DNA of 64,000 bases from Sipunculus nudus (taxonomy: Eukaryota; Annelida; Sipuncula; Golfingiida; Sipunculidae): NCBI GenBank assembly GCA_026874595.1, contig CM049318.1, forward strand, positions 54,325,250 to 54,389,249, written 5' to 3'. The translations under genes and the position numbers were made by a program. Positions 37,079 through 50,034 of this stretch are shown here, in pieces. Each line of letters begins with the position of its first letter. Position 1 is the first letter of the stretch. The notes beneath the pieces are model-generated. The model was not told the origin of the DNA, ran no database searches, and saw only the letters and a program-made list of their open reading frames with translations.

Positions 37079-37350
37079 GGGGGGGGGATCTAACCTCGGA
37101 GGGATTTCCAAAATAAAAGTCCTTACTTTTCAAAAGCTGATGGGATACAGCCCTCTGAAGGGCCAATAATTCACTGGTTGTCATTGTAAAGGGGGGGGGG
37201 GAGTTTCTTGACCCCTTGGAACCCCCAACCCCACAATGCCGTGCCCCTGAATATAAGACTTTCCTGTGCACTTATTCCATGTGAGTCCAGAACACAAGTA
37301 AGTAGTAGCGTCAATGGGGGGGGGGGGGGGTGTTGACCCCCCCCCCCCCC
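37079..37350 (+). repeat. Poly-G/poly-C tracts with a perfect hairpin
   Basis: G runs near 37078-37087 and 37191-37202. At about 37316-37350, 14 G are followed by a short TGTTGA loop and about 14 C, an inverted homopurine/homopyrimidine hairpin. Minus-strand poly-Pro/Gly frames are artefacts. Confidence 0.8.
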
Positions 37351-37859
37351 TCCATATTGATGCCCCTGCAAGTAAGTACATTTAAGAGAGGGCAATCAAG
37401 CAAGCAGGAATGTTAATGACTGTAGCAGTCTTTAAAAATTTGGAGTGTTTTTTATATTTAAAAAATTGCTTTAAATTAGACAAGTTGTTTTTATATTTTT
37501 AAAGTAAAACAAGTGGTCATTAGCAGCTTTTTATTAGAAACTACTGTACAAAATTCAATTTGGTTCAGCATAACCATGACCCATCTTTGGGTGCATTGTG
37601 GACCCAAGTTTACATGTATAGGCTGCTGAGTAGGTAAGATATTCATTTATCAAATGTGATGCAAGAAGTAGGCTGTGCAAAGATAATTTTGTTAAATTTT
37701 TCAAGGCAGTTTTACTGAAACCTTGAATTTGAAGATGAATTCAAACCCTGTAATTATGTGCAATATCATATTTGTGTAGATTAAAATCTGCAGCATGTTC
37801 AAAAATTACCTCATGGGCACATCATAAACAAAATGGTAATTTATGCATCTTATCAATGC

Positions 37860-38480
37860 TGAATGTGTGCACACGGGTGGTGATGGTGGAATAGGTTCCA
37901 GAGTAACAAGGCCGGATGTGTGAATGGAGTCCAGGGTACCAATGCTTGATGTGTGGTGCTTGTGGATTTTGGTCAAGGGTACCAAGGCTGGGTGTGTGTA
38001 CATGGGTGTTGGTGGAACTGGATTGAGAGTACCAAGTCTGGATGTGTGAATACATGACTGGTGGTGAACTTAGGTCCAGGGTACCAAGGCTGGATAAATG
38101 TACATGGGTGTTGGTGAGATGGGGTTCACGGTACCAAGAATGGATGTGTGCACATTTGTAGTGTTGGGGGAATAGGGTGCAGGGTACCAGTGCTGGATGC
38201 ATGCATATGGGTGGTGCTTGTGGAATAGGGTTCAGGATACCAAGTCTGGATGGTTGAAAACATGACTGGTGGTGGTACCAAGGCTGGTTGTGTGCACACG
38301 GTGTTGATGGAAGTGGGTCTAGGGTACCAAGGCTGGATGTGTGTACATGGGCGTTGGTGGTGGGACTGCATTGGATACCCATGCTGGGTGGGTAAATATT
38401 GGTGGTGGGAGGGTTTCCAGGGTACCAAGGTTGGATGTGGGTATATTGGTGGTAATGGTGGTATAGTGGTTCAAGTTTTC
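37860..38480 (+). repeat. ~50-bp diverged minisatellite
   Basis: About 12 units marked by GGTACCAAGGCTGGATGTG recurring every 39-56 bases, with GTGTACATGGGTGTTGGTGG between. The 220-codon minus-strand frame is a read-through of this repeat. Confidence 0.85.
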
Positions 38481-39130
38481 CCATGTTAGAGTGAATTTGG
38501 GGAGAGAGTGAATATTTAATTTAGTAATTCTTGCTTCACTTTATCAAATTTTTTTTTATTTTTACACAAGTATGCAAATTTTTCTCTCTTGTATAATTTT
38601 TGGTAATAGTTGAAGTTTTCTAGTTGAACATATTTGCAGGTAATATATTTTAATCCTCGATTAAATATAAAGTACATGTGATGTTTTACCTTGTTATTGT
38701 CAATGCCACTGAATTATTAAATGACAGATGCTTGCAACATATGTTGCTAACCAGCAGCTTTAAATTCCTGAGGGGTCTTTGGTTCAATTGTTGTAAACAT
38801 TCATATTATTCCATTAAAGAGGTATAACTTTTAGAGGCCTTATTCTTATATATCATCATTATGTTACCAGGTGTAAACAGTATTTGAATAAATTGTAAGA
38901 AGTGGACATTTTCATTTTATAAAAAAAAACCTCCATATAAATAACTGTTATAAATTCTTCTTGGACTTGTGTCAGTATCTAGCTGATGTCAGTGCATTCC
39001 ATGCAGCTGCATGCATGTTTAAGAACTGTCAGCTGTGTTTCTGACAGTTAATACTATTTCATCTTTTTCTCCAAACTGACTATGGAAATAAAACAATTTA
39101 GCCACTGATAAAATGCTACACCTTTTTCAG

Positions 39131-39211
39131 AAAGATGTCAAAGAAGATTCCTTTTGTACACAAGAGGGTACAGAACCAACACCTGTTTTATCAAAGACAA
39201 TGGAGAAGTGA
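39131..39211 (+). CDS. Possible terminal exon, product unknown
   Basis: A good acceptor (ACACCTTTTTCAG) is followed by 26 open codons (KDVKEDSFCTQEGTEP, then TPVLSKTMEK) and a TGA stop. No partner exons were identified upstream. Confidence 0.25.
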   Translation, partial: KDVKEDSFCTQEGTEPTPVLSKTMEK

Positions 39212-39362
39212 GGTCAGGTGCTATTTTGAGTGACTCCATGAAAATATGTTTAATTGAGAATGGTTCAGTATGGAAAACCTCGTACCCACTTCGAGGTACA
39301 GTACTTCCTCACACTCTATTCCTAATATAACTAACCCAGCACAATACATGCAACTTCTCAAC

Positions 39363-39472
39363 TAGCGACAGCTTGTCACCCCAAACGTCGATTTTAGATG
39401 GACTGAAGACGATGGGGTGACAGTACAAGCTATTGGGTTCGCATCAATTCTAGTATGTGCAGATGTGCACGC
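39363..39472 (-). mobile_element. 110-bp copy of a hairpin element (family X)
   Basis: The reverse complement aligns almost without gaps to 45924-46033, with shared blocks CGTGCACATCT, AATTGAT-CGAACCC and GACGTTTGG, and end CGCTAG. Only one terminal arm is present. Confidence 0.6.
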
Positions 39473-39696
39473 CATTTCTGACACTACTTTTTCATTTTCA
39501 TCCACTTCTCGAACTGTCATTTTCCTGAGTTAAGACAAAAAGTGACGTTATTCTGTTGGGGAAAATAATAATTATTACATCCACGGTTGACTTACGTGTA
39601 AACGTGCAGCAGTTTTTAATTCCGAGGCTGGTTTTACTCGAAAAACTCGTCTCCACGTCTGTCAGCGGGAGAATCATAACTTCCGGTAGGGGATTT

Positions 39697-39938
39697 CCAT
39701 ACGGCTATGTGTAAAACTCGGAAGTCCGAAGTCGGAAGCAAGGACTTTTTTAAAGCAATGATCGAAGCATAATTAAAATGCTACTACATCAATGGAAAGA
39801 ACCTTTTTATTTTTATTGATAGAATAAGGTCTTTTCTATCATCATGTAAAATAATCAAAGTTATCCATCCGAAGTTAATGACTAGTTTTTGCTCGGAAAT
39901 GCCCGGATATGGTCCAAATGTGTAAAACTCGGAAGCCA
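39697..39938 (+). repeat. Large inverted repeat, left arm
   Basis: Matches the reverse complement of 41481-41742. Shared in order are GTGTAAAACTCGGAAG, AAATGCTA, TGATAGAATAAGGTCTTTT, TATCAT, TTATCCAT, TGCTCGGAA and a second TGTGTAAAACTCGGAAG. Arms are about 250 bp with a 1.5-kb AT-rich spacer. Confidence 0.7.
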
Positions 39939-41269
39939 GTAATGGCATATGCACTGGTCATCATATCGTCAGCAAACGTGTCAAGCATTTTCAATTTCTT
40001 CAGTATCATGTATTTTTCATAAATTCAATCTGTTTTGTAACATTCATGATGCTGTTTTTTTTTTAAATAATATATTATATTGATATTTTATTTCATTTTG
40101 TAAAACAAGATTATTTTAACTCATCAATATTTTACGCTGTTACCGCATTTTATGTTGATGGAAACATGAAAAAAATAAAGGTTTTGATAATATTTTATAC
40201 ATGTGCCCCTATAAAAATCACCGTGATAATATCATAGAGACTTAAACAGAAAATTTGACAGAACCAACCCGTCCAGTTAATGTTTTTACAAGTTGTTTCG
40301 AACAAAATATTTTATTTTTTATGTATAAATTGAAAAACATTTTCCTCTTCCATTGACCAAAAAAATTCATCAGGATTATGAATCTCTTAGACTCTTATCT
40401 ATTATGTAATACTTTTTATGCCAAATATTATTTTACATTTCATGGTCCGGTTGCATTTATATATATATATATATATATTATGTAAACAAAATTGTAAATT
40501 CTTATCGAGATCCTTGTAATCTAACAGTAATATGAAGTTGAAGGGAGCAAATTCTGGTTATATGCCCTTATAATGCAATCAGTTGCAAACATACTTTAAT
40601 ATATTAATAAATATCCATATATTTGAAGCTGAAATGTGATGTTGAAACATCAGGAGTGAAATTAATATAATATAAATATCGAAATTGATAAAGTTTGAAA
40701 GAAAGAGTCAAAAACTTGTAAAAGAATTAATTTTAGTTTTTAAAAAAATTTGCTTAAATTTGTAAATCGATCAGATTTTATAATAAAACATGATATATAT
40801 TATCTGGACTGTTGTATCCCTTTTCTAAGATATAAATGTAACATTTTTTTTAAATATCGTTGAACATATTGAAAGACATTTCGTTTTGCATATGATACAT
40901 GTATGTTTGTTCCAGCGATGACCTTCTGGGATATATTGAATTTTCATATTTATTCAACGTATGGAAAATATATTACAATATATTTTATTTTGAATGACAT
41001 CGTAATTTATAACTGTATTTTTAATGCCGTACATGGGTTAATCATACCATATTTATTATTCAGTGGTGCATCCATAGAGGGCGTGCCCGTTCAGACGTAA
41101 TATCTCTTAATTTTCATTTCTTTTCCAGATTACTTTATTTATTCCCTAGCAATTTCATTATTATATTTATTACTTTCCAATTCATAAATTGGTGATTTAC
41201 TCCACTGAGAGAGCATCCAGATATATACTAGTATAATAAGAGAGGAAGTATTTCCGATAATAACACCGA

Positions 41270-41270
<1 letters not shown>

Positions 41271-41320
<50 letters not shown>
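41271..41320 (+). repeat. TA microsatellite
   Basis: About 25 TA units in the spacer of the large inverted repeat. Confidence 0.95.
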
Positions 41321-41325
<5 letters not shown>

Positions 41326-41480
41326 TTTACAAATAAAAAAATAAGAACTTATAGTTTTCCGATTATGTATCATGTATTGCATTATACACTCATTAAAAGC
41401 AGAATCATGCATAAGCAATTTAATATATGCATGCAACTATAATTATAATGAAACTGCATTTTGGGCAAAGTGCGTCTCTG

Positions 41481-41742
41481 TGACTTCCGAGTTATACACA
41501 TTGGATATCATCCAAGCACTTCTGACTGACTTCCGAGATGGCTTCCGAGCACAAAATCTTCCATAACGTTCAGATTAAACAATGGATAACTATTATTCTT
41601 CACAGAATGATAAAAAAAGATCTTATTCTATCGGGGAAAAAACAAAACGGTATTGAAACGTTAGCATTTTGTATATGCTTTAAACTGCTTTCGTTGGTTT
41701 TCGGCTTCCGGCTTCCGACTTCCAAGTTTACATACACGACCG
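41481..41742 (-). repeat. Large inverted repeat, right arm
   Basis: Partner of 39697-39938. It reads on + as GACTTCCGAGTTATACACA at the inner end and GGCTTCCGACTTCC at the outer end. The arms end in clusters of CGGAAGT/CGGAAGC, which also resemble ETS-factor sites. Confidence 0.7.
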
Positions 41743-44700
41743 CGCCATGACACATTTAGTTTTGAATGAGAAGTACCGCTTCACGTGAATCGGTGCCACA
41801 ATGATGAAAGAAGGTAATAATTGTAATTATTTTTGTGTAACAACATTTTTTCTTCGATATTTAGCGCATATAATACGACTATATAAGCCTGTGATGCCAA
41901 ATAATACCAGACAGCAAATATTTTGATCCGACCCTTAGAATGGGCGTTCTGTTGTGACTGCCATCATGACTCCAGGCCCTATCAGTTTTTTTCCGAAGGC
42001 CTGAGTGTCATGTTGTCATGGCTACTTCTCAACCCACTTCAGGAAGAGTGTCTTGAAAATAAAGTGCCCAATAAGGACAAGTCAACTTCTTCCACAGTTT
42101 GTGGCTGCATTAAAATAATTTAGTATTTGATTCTTTTGTTACATCCTTAGTGTTCTACATATTTTCTAAGAAATCTTTTATGAATTTGACTATTCACATA
42201 TGTAAAATGTTTCACTTTTTTTATGGTAATTGGATTTTTCCAACTCTTAGAAATGTTTGATGAATCACTGTAAAAATACAGCAGTTACTTAATCTTGTAC
42301 AATCTGGCTGATTTATCATGTATTTCATTATTTGTATGAGGCTTCATTTGCACCAAATTTGTATTTATGTTCAAGTTCCAAATGTGATGGTACAGGCTAT
42401 ATATGGCAAATGTGTAATTTGTAGTATTTAATTGTCATGATTGATTGCATAAATGTAACCTTGTAAAGCTTCAAGTATTTACAAATGGAGGCCTAGTTTT
42501 AGGATTCTAATTTTAAATTTATATTAAAGTGATACCAACCAAGGATTCGGTATTATGAAAATATTAGGTGTTTAATTAGGGTGCTCTCAGTAATGCTCTG
42601 ATAGATTCTTTAGGTACACTAATCAGAATAGCAGCTGATGTGCCTCTCAACTATGCTGAATCGCTGAGAAATCTTCAGTCATGGAAGACTTTGTTGATGA
42701 CAGCCTTTTCTGTATTTTATATTACCCTTTTTGGCTGTAAAAAATTGGCTGTAGTAAGACTGAAGTCAGAAACACTGAAAGTAAATATATTGGAATGTCT
42801 GAATTATGTAAATGCTCATTCATGATCTCAGTTTTGCTACCTTCTAAAACATATAAATATTATACAGTCGGTTTTATATAATTGCGATACTTGCAGTTGT
42901 TACACACAGTGCGTGCAAAAATTTATAGTATTTGGACATTTAATTTGCAGTTTTTTTATGCTAGTAAACCTAAGTGGTTTCCTGCGTCAGGATGTGTTAG
43001 GTTAGATTGTAGAAAACTGTCCAACATAAAAAAATATCTAAAAGGAGTATACTTCATATAAAAAAATTAACACTCGTAAAATATAATGCATGTTTCAAGT
43101 TTTCTTTTGGAAGAAGAAAGATATTTAATGTTAAGAAAAATTTGATACACTTATATGTTCTTATATCTATTAGAAAATTCAAGAGCAACTTTTTAAGATT
43201 TTTTTATCAAATAATTATTCACCTTTACAGTTTTAGCTCGCTGACTTAGACACTTTTGCTTTTAAGTGTTTAGAATTAAATGCAAGCTGTAAATTTTCAG
43301 TTGTAAATTGTAATAGGTTTAAACTTATTCATTATATATTAAAGCTATGAGAGCAGCTACTTTTAGCCATTATTTAAATGTTTCGAATCTGTTTTCTCTT
43401 GAATTGTCAACTTAGTTGATTTTTTAAATTAAATTAAATTTCTGAATTTAAATATTGAAATAAAACTTGCGAATTGGTGTATACATTATAGCATTTCATT
43501 CAAATCTCTTAAGCTGGCTGGGCATTACTGAGCATAAAACTGGTGCTTGCAGTCAGATATATCGAGTAAACGTTCATATAATTTCATTTTTAGCTAAACT
43601 GGCAATATGTTAAACCAGTTTTTAGAAATAATAATTAAGATTTTTATTAATCAAATGGATTCTTTCATCACCATTTTTTTTCCCTGATTACAATTATTAA
43701 ATTAAATGTGTATTATTATACTGTAGCTCACCTCCACTTTCTTCCTTATTGTATATTTAAAAGGGTAGAGCAAATTATGTGTATATTTATATGCTGAACA
43801 TTTTTAAAATATTAATAAAAAATAAAATATTGCCTCATTTCCATCTACTAGGATTTTATACAAATTTTCTCTTTACCAATTCCAGCTGAGCGCCATGACC
43901 CACAAGTTTCTTGTTATTCATTGTGCAGCAGATCAGATTAGGTTTGCTAGGTTTAATTATTGTTGTAATTTATAGTTAATAATATTTGTGTATACAGCTA
44001 TGGGGAAGACAAAATTGTACCAGTACTGGTACATTCACTATTAATATGATAAATGAGTACGTGCAGACAACAGATATTTAAGTAGATACTAAATAAACCT
44101 TATCTTATTGCTGTTAATGTGCGTGACTGCATCTATTGTAAAAGAACACTTACAGAAAACTGTGTATTTCAAATATAATATACATGGCCATTTCTGATAA
44201 AGGTCTGCACTATGTATTCCACATTTTTATGCCAAGCATTTTTAAACTAACGAAAATTTTGTAGAAGCCATGAACTGCCATAAAACTATAAACATTGCCC
44301 ATTTTAAATATACTGATATATAAAATATTCTTTTTTCATCTTTTGAGATAAGAGTTCCTGCCTTTTATAATGATATGGGACCAGTTAAGAGTCTTAGACT
44401 TATACATGGTATTTTAAAACACTTTTAATATGTTTCTATACCCACAATAAGTAATTCTGTTTTGATGTATGTTTCTATTATTATGATATATAGATAAGGT
44501 TTCGTCTTCAGCACCTGGCTGTAATGTATTTGATCTCGGAAATTTAAGGAGGCAATCAATAATTTCCTGGTAGCTTTATATAATAACCTATAATTGATAA
44601 CCCATACTGGAAACGTTTCCTGTTCAGTGCATCCTCCAAATTAGAAAGCATTGTCTAAGGAATAAATGTTATCTTTCCAGTAAATTTGTGAGTTGTTTCA

Positions 44701-44779
44701 TCAGAAGCACCTCGTCAGGTTTTCATAATGGTTGCAGTGGACATAAAACGGCAAAGACAAACAACAAAGAACATTTTCT
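41743..44779. other. AT-rich region, nothing recognised
   Basis: Very AT-rich, with no open frame longer than about 70 codons and no motif. The ORFs at 41923 and 42640 are unsupported. Confidence 0.5.
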
Positions 44780-44904
44780 GTGACTTTAAATATTTTTCAA
44801 AACATGCTTTATTTTGTAGACATTTTTGAGACATGATTAAAATGCTAATATGCCTTCGATGGGCAAATGTAATTTTTTTCTAGGAAAACGAAACTTTCTT
44901 TTGA

Positions 44905-45310
44905 AACATATTTTATATAAAAACATGAAACACAGTGACATGTTTTACTCTAAGTTAAAACATGTTTCTTTGGAAAACACATGTTTCGGAAAATGGGACA
45001 ACTACATGTTTTAGGCTGAACAGACGTTTTGAATAGTTACATGTTTTATGAAAGAGAAACATGTCTTAAACATGTCTTATATGTGACATATTTCATATAA
45101 AGACATGTAACACTGAGACATGTTTAACTCTAAGTTTAAAACATGTTTCTTAGGAGAAAACATGTTACGAAAAATGGGACAACTACATGTTTTAGGCTAA
45201 ACAAACGTTTTTAATAGTTACATGTTTTATGAAAAATGAGACATGTCTTAAGACATGTCATATATACGACATATTTCATATAAAAACATGTAACACAGAG
45301 ACATGTTTTA
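44905..45310 (+). repeat. ~180-bp tandem repeat with ACATGT palindromes
   Basis: Two and a half copies, each with TATTTCATATAAA, GACATGTTTTACTC, GGGACAACTACATGTTTTAG and ACATGTCTTAA. Dense ACATGT/ACATGTTT words make it strongly palindromic. Confidence 0.8.
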
Positions 45311-45468
45311 TCTTACTGTCCATGAAATTTTCTCTGTGTGTGAAACATGTTTTATATATAAACATATTTCAAGAGGATTTAAAACATGCTGGAAACATGT
45401 TTCGAAAAATGGGACAGAATGGTGTTTTAAATAGAAATATGAAATATGTCCTCAGTTTTTAGAGTGTA

Positions 45469-45539
45469 TACATTTAAACCCCCGGATGTAAATGTATTTC
45501 CCCGGGTTTAACGAAATATCAAACAAAAAAGAAAATAAA
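45469..45539 (+). other. Possible 3' part of the split small ORF plus polyadenylation signal
   Basis: From 45469 the frame carried over from 36344 reads YTFKPPDVNVFPRV* and is followed by AATAAA at 45534-45539. See the entry at 36344. Confidence 0.3.
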
Positions 45540-45876
45540 ATTCTTTATAATCGTGAAATTTGGACTTAATGTTGTCAGTGAATGCTATACATTGTTTTTT
45601 AATTGGACTTTATTATTGTAATTTACACTTCCCAGGCGCAATAGCTCGTTTCGGCGTGAAAACCTGCTGTGTTAATGAATGTGTGCATGGGCGCGATCGT
45701 TGAACGTCATAGACAGATCTCATGTGTTGGAAATGACAAGCTGACAGAGAGTTGTCCTTGAATTTCCACGATGCTTCCTCTGTGTGGAGTAATATTCTAC
45801 ACACACATTAAGAGCGGAGCCTTTTCCATAGGTCCACTGCAACAGAGCCTTACTAGAGTATGAGAACATGGCTCTG

Positions 45877-46034
45877 ATTAGCGGAAGCCTGCCACCCAAA
45901 CGTCGAATTTTAATGAACTGAAGACGTGCACATCTAATTTTACTCAAATTGATCCGAACCCTATAACGTGTACTGCCACCTCAACGACTTCAGTTAATTG
46001 AAAATTGACGTTTGGTTGATAGGCTACCGCTAGC
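45877..46034 (+). mobile_element. 158-bp hairpin element (family X)
   Basis: Imperfect inverted arms of about 46 bp (45878-45925 and 45986-46033), both ending TAGCGG-AGCCT outward and containing AAACGTC and ACTGAAG. A relative with one arm is at 39363-39472. Confidence 0.6.
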
Positions 46035-46495
46035 ATTGAGTTACGTCTATATCGGTTTTAAGCATTTTAGCAGCAAACATAATACTTTAACCCTGGCAAG
46101 CCTGCGGTCTCTGAGCTTGGACTGAAGTCCAACTATCAGACCAAATCTTGGAGGAAAATAATGAGCTAGAAGCTTGGTGGATACGGATTTGACGAAGTTA
46201 TATGGAATTTACGATTTTGAGTTTTCCGTTGACATGCCTTAAGGTCGATTTTGATCAACAAAATAGGTTTCGAGGCTTTAAATGTTTTTCTGACATATAC
46301 CTTCTTAAAAATGAACAGAACGCGTGATTTGGGGAGGGGGGATATACAACAGGACCTATAGCCAAATGTACCTATTGAATTTTGTTTTCCGACATGTTAT
46401 GATATTTCTTAGCATTATTAAATGAAAAACATTGGTACATGTATAATACAGTTTAGTATTCGTTTGTTTGTCCCCAGTCAATCCACACTCCGCAG

Positions 46496-46632
46496 AATCG
46501 GACTCACAAGAGTAGTACGACTCCGCTGTTTAGGTTTGTTGGGCGTCAGAATCTGAACCCCATAATGCATAGCGGTTATTGACGGCGTAGGTATACATGT
46601 AGTGAAGAGGGTAATGTAGTCCGTCCAAATAT
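46496..46632 (-). repeat. Dispersed ~138-bp repeat, copy 2
   Basis: Reverse-complement partner of 6474-6612. The minus-strand frame 46478-46771 overlaps it and is probably incidental. Confidence 0.55.
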
Positions 46633-47884
46633 ATGTTGGACAAGAAATGTACCGAGGAAAATAACAGAAACATGGGTATTTTTGTGGTAAGGACTTCACG
46701 GAATAAGTTATATCTTGCAAGCATACGCATGTGAAATGTAAACAATAAAAGTTTCCTTGAGAGGTAACCATTTTGAATTTAACAAGTAGTCCCAGCCGTG
46801 CCGCAGTGTGTATCAGGAAGAGTTTCCTCTTGAAAAGAAACGACCTCTGGTGGCAGGGTTAGGCAAATCCTTTCGATCCACAGGACACAAGGACTGGTTA
46901 TCACCAGCGGTTTTCGTATTACAATATATTGCAATAAATAGAAACATATTGCGATACGTATGGCGATATTACAATTGTATCAATTTATAGGAAATACTTG
47001 TACTTTCTGGTATATACAATATATTACTCCATTACTCCTTTATCATGTTAAATATTACGTCACATTAAAATTATATGCAGATCAGTTTATTTCACTCAGA
47101 AACATGACCCAATTACTCAATAAAGTACTTACCTATTGTTGAGAGAGCTCAAAGAACATAAATAAGTGATTTCAGTATGTTTTATGTCTTACATATGCAA
47201 GTTACCTGGCAAAAGGACCATTCTAGACTGTGGTTCGCAGTCGGGTACCACATCACAAGGCTGCAATTATACTGTTCAATTGACACCTGATCTTCGTGCA
47301 ATTACAGAGGATGTAATGACGAAATATAAATAGATAATTAATAGTTATTTTTACAATGCTCGGCACTTCATTCTTATTTCTGTTTTTAGACCAATAAATC
47401 ATCGAATGGAAATTTAAACTCCCTGAGACGTACATTTGATCGTATGCCATCAAGCCTATACGAGAAAATTTCCTATTAAATAAGTCATGATTGCCCCCGA
47501 GGATCGAGTGTCAATAGACTCAATGGCGGCTTCCACTTTCAGCTTTTCACTACACTACGACCATTTAGATATCAAAATGTCTCTTGTAGTCGATGCCTTA
47601 CGATGGCACAGTTCGTAACCATTAAACCCTGAAAATTGAGACTCCAAATCAAGGCAATTCCTGTTGCGATTTTAGGGAGAGTAATATGTCAAGGATCCTT
47701 GTCATTATTCGTTCCTTCCATTAAGAAGTTCAAATTTCCTAATGATGGTTATACTGGTCACCATGAAACTTGATCTGCTCAACTGGATAACAACAGTATT
47801 TTCACATGACTGTTTTTTGCTATCTTTATTTATTTATTTTTTTTTACATTTCTTAAACCTAACTATCAGATTCTAGGATAAGCA

Positions 47885-47887
<3 letters not shown>

Positions 47888-47922
<35 letters not shown>

Positions 47923-47968
47923 TATAATTATATATATAATTATATATATAATTATATATATAATTAGA
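47888..47968 (+). repeat. TA microsatellite with TATAATTA units
   Basis: (TA)n grading into repeated TATATATAAT units. Confidence 0.9.
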
Positions 47969-48782
47969 CATATTTATTTTTTTATTTCATCTATTTTCAC
48001 CATGTATCCCTTAAAATTAATCACAGGTATATGGGGGTATTGGGAAATTTGGGGAAATTCTTTAAATGTGCAATGTAAAGAGGACATTTTGAGGCACCTG
48101 TCACATAAATTATGAGGATTTTCTGTTGGAGGTTGGGTTATATTAACGTGTGGCCGGCTTTCATATTCATATTTCTTCAAATATATTGATATATAAATGT
48201 GTGTCACTCATATTAAAATCTGATATTCTTACAAAGCCGTATTCCCTTTTTGTCTGAATCCATACTTATGTTTCTCAGCAGTGGATGCAAAGATCTTGGG
48301 TAACCTTATCAATATTTAAGTCATTGCATCTACTACAACTAGATGTTTACACATTTTATTTTTGTTTTCAACACTTTTAGACACTGGCTGTTACGGCAGT
48401 GCCCATCAAATGAATCGTTTCAATTAAAAAGAGATATTAATTTTTTTTCTGTTCATGCCTGTTAGATGCAAAATTTGCTGGTTTTTGTCAGGTATGATTT
48501 CAAAATTTTCACTCAACAGGCAACTTAATCTGAAGTCAAATGCATAAAGCTACCAGTTACTAGCGCCAATAAGGCTGTGATATGATTCAAAATATCTATT
48601 TCATCATGCAGGTGATGCCATATACATGATGTATATTTATTTAATATTTTATACTTAGGAAAACTACGGCTGTCTGTTGCCACTATATACAGAAGATGCA
48701 TTTAACATATACGCAGTTATCCAATGTGCAGCTTGCAAGAATTGAAGAATAGATATTTATGCAGTGACATGTATGTTTTGTT

Positions 48783-49166
48783 TTAGTGCCTCTTTAGTGC
48801 CTCGTAGTGCCTTATATATATTGACAACGATTGGCAGCACTTATGAACTTTTGTTGTACATATACAAACAAAATTCTTCCCGTGTTCTTCCCGTAGGATA
48901 TATTTTCGCTTCCATATAGGAAGATGTCTGTACTTCTTAAGAAATTTCCTGAAAAGGTCCAATCTTTCCTGAGTATAATTGACACATAATGAGAAGAAAA
49001 ATTCTAGTGTCTCTATTTCATTCTCGCATAAACATATAGGATTATCATGACAGTGGTTATAAAACAAATGTGATCTCAGAGAGCTACACCCTATAGTCGC
49101 ATTCGAGTGTGATATATCTAAGCTACTACAAACGAAATGGCTGCAATATATATTTGTTGCATGCAA
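48783..49166 (-). pseudogene. Non-LTR retrotransposon C-terminal fragment
   Basis: The - strand frame contains IGCSSLRSHLFYNHCH, then PICLCENEIETLEFFFSLC and an YTQERLDL tail. The pattern of a Ser-Leu/His pair, a C-x-C near ET and a hydrophobic-hydrophobic-C block followed by Y...R..L is typical of the region after the reverse transcriptase in LINE-type elements. No reverse transcriptase motif is present, so this is a 5'-truncated remnant. Confidence 0.6.
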
Positions 49167-50034
49167 ACCTTTGATTCTAAAAAAAGCGCCATGTTTGTAA
49201 GCGCCATAAAGACATTTTTAACAGGTGAGCACTTTGTCCAAACAAATGGGACACCGTCTGATTGGCTAAAAGTGTGAGGGAATAAATTCCTTATTACTTA
49301 TATTGATAACATTCTACAAGAAATGGTATGTTATGTTTCACAGAATGAAGAAGAATATCGAAATACCTAAACTTTAATATAACTTATATATGTATCCTAT
49401 CGTGTATCGTATGGAGAGGAAAGATCACGATACGATTCGTATGGTAAGAAAAAACCGTACAGCCCTACATAACACGCATTCCCTTGAGTATGAAAAAAAT
49501 ACGTGATACATTTTTTTGTCTTTTAAAGTTTAATTTAAAATAAATATGTTTATAAATAAAAAGAGACATGTTTAATCTACAGTTTTGGCAAGTATCAAAG
49601 AACATAATACCCAGGGGTCTCTGGTTGGCTCAACTTAAACATATTTTGCAGGATAAATTGTCGGTAATATCATATGATATAAACGGTGAAACTAAAACAA
49701 CCATCTCAGATCTAGTCCACCATAGAAGGCGTCAACTATATCCTATATCTGCACACCAATAATATGATCGATATGCGTGTAAAATCTAAATCATTACGTC
49801 AAATCGTCCGATGTTTAAGTTTAGCCAAATTATATTATCATTTAAGACAAAATTTGATATTATTCCACTCATTTTAAACTCATATAATTTCTAACATAGA
49901 GAAATTGCTAACATGACAAGAAAGAAAATGTTCAGACATTTCTTGTCCTGGAAAAGGCCATTTTAGCTTGCAGGTCCATGCATGAACAAATGTGCAGACA
50001 CCAAAAAGCCTAGTTTTACATATTGATCATACAG

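Larger units (their letters stand above)
36436..45466. mobile_element. Possible 9-kb TA-flanked inverted-repeat element, or two partial copies
   Basis: The left end reads TA|CACTCTAAAAAATGA, the right end TTTTTAGAGTG|TA, pointing inward toward each other. Both are followed inward by ACATGT-rich sequence: 36460-36640 on the left, about 44780-45440 on the right. No transposase was found inside. Either a large non-autonomous element with nested insertions, or two independent truncated copies of one family. The terminus CACTCTAA is shared with the GGAACC-rich elements at 21.16 and 25.81 kb. Confidence 0.4.

Noticed and set aside
37822-38484. 220-codon minus-strand frame rich in His, Tyr and Pro
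   Set aside because: Entirely made of the ~50-bp minisatellite.
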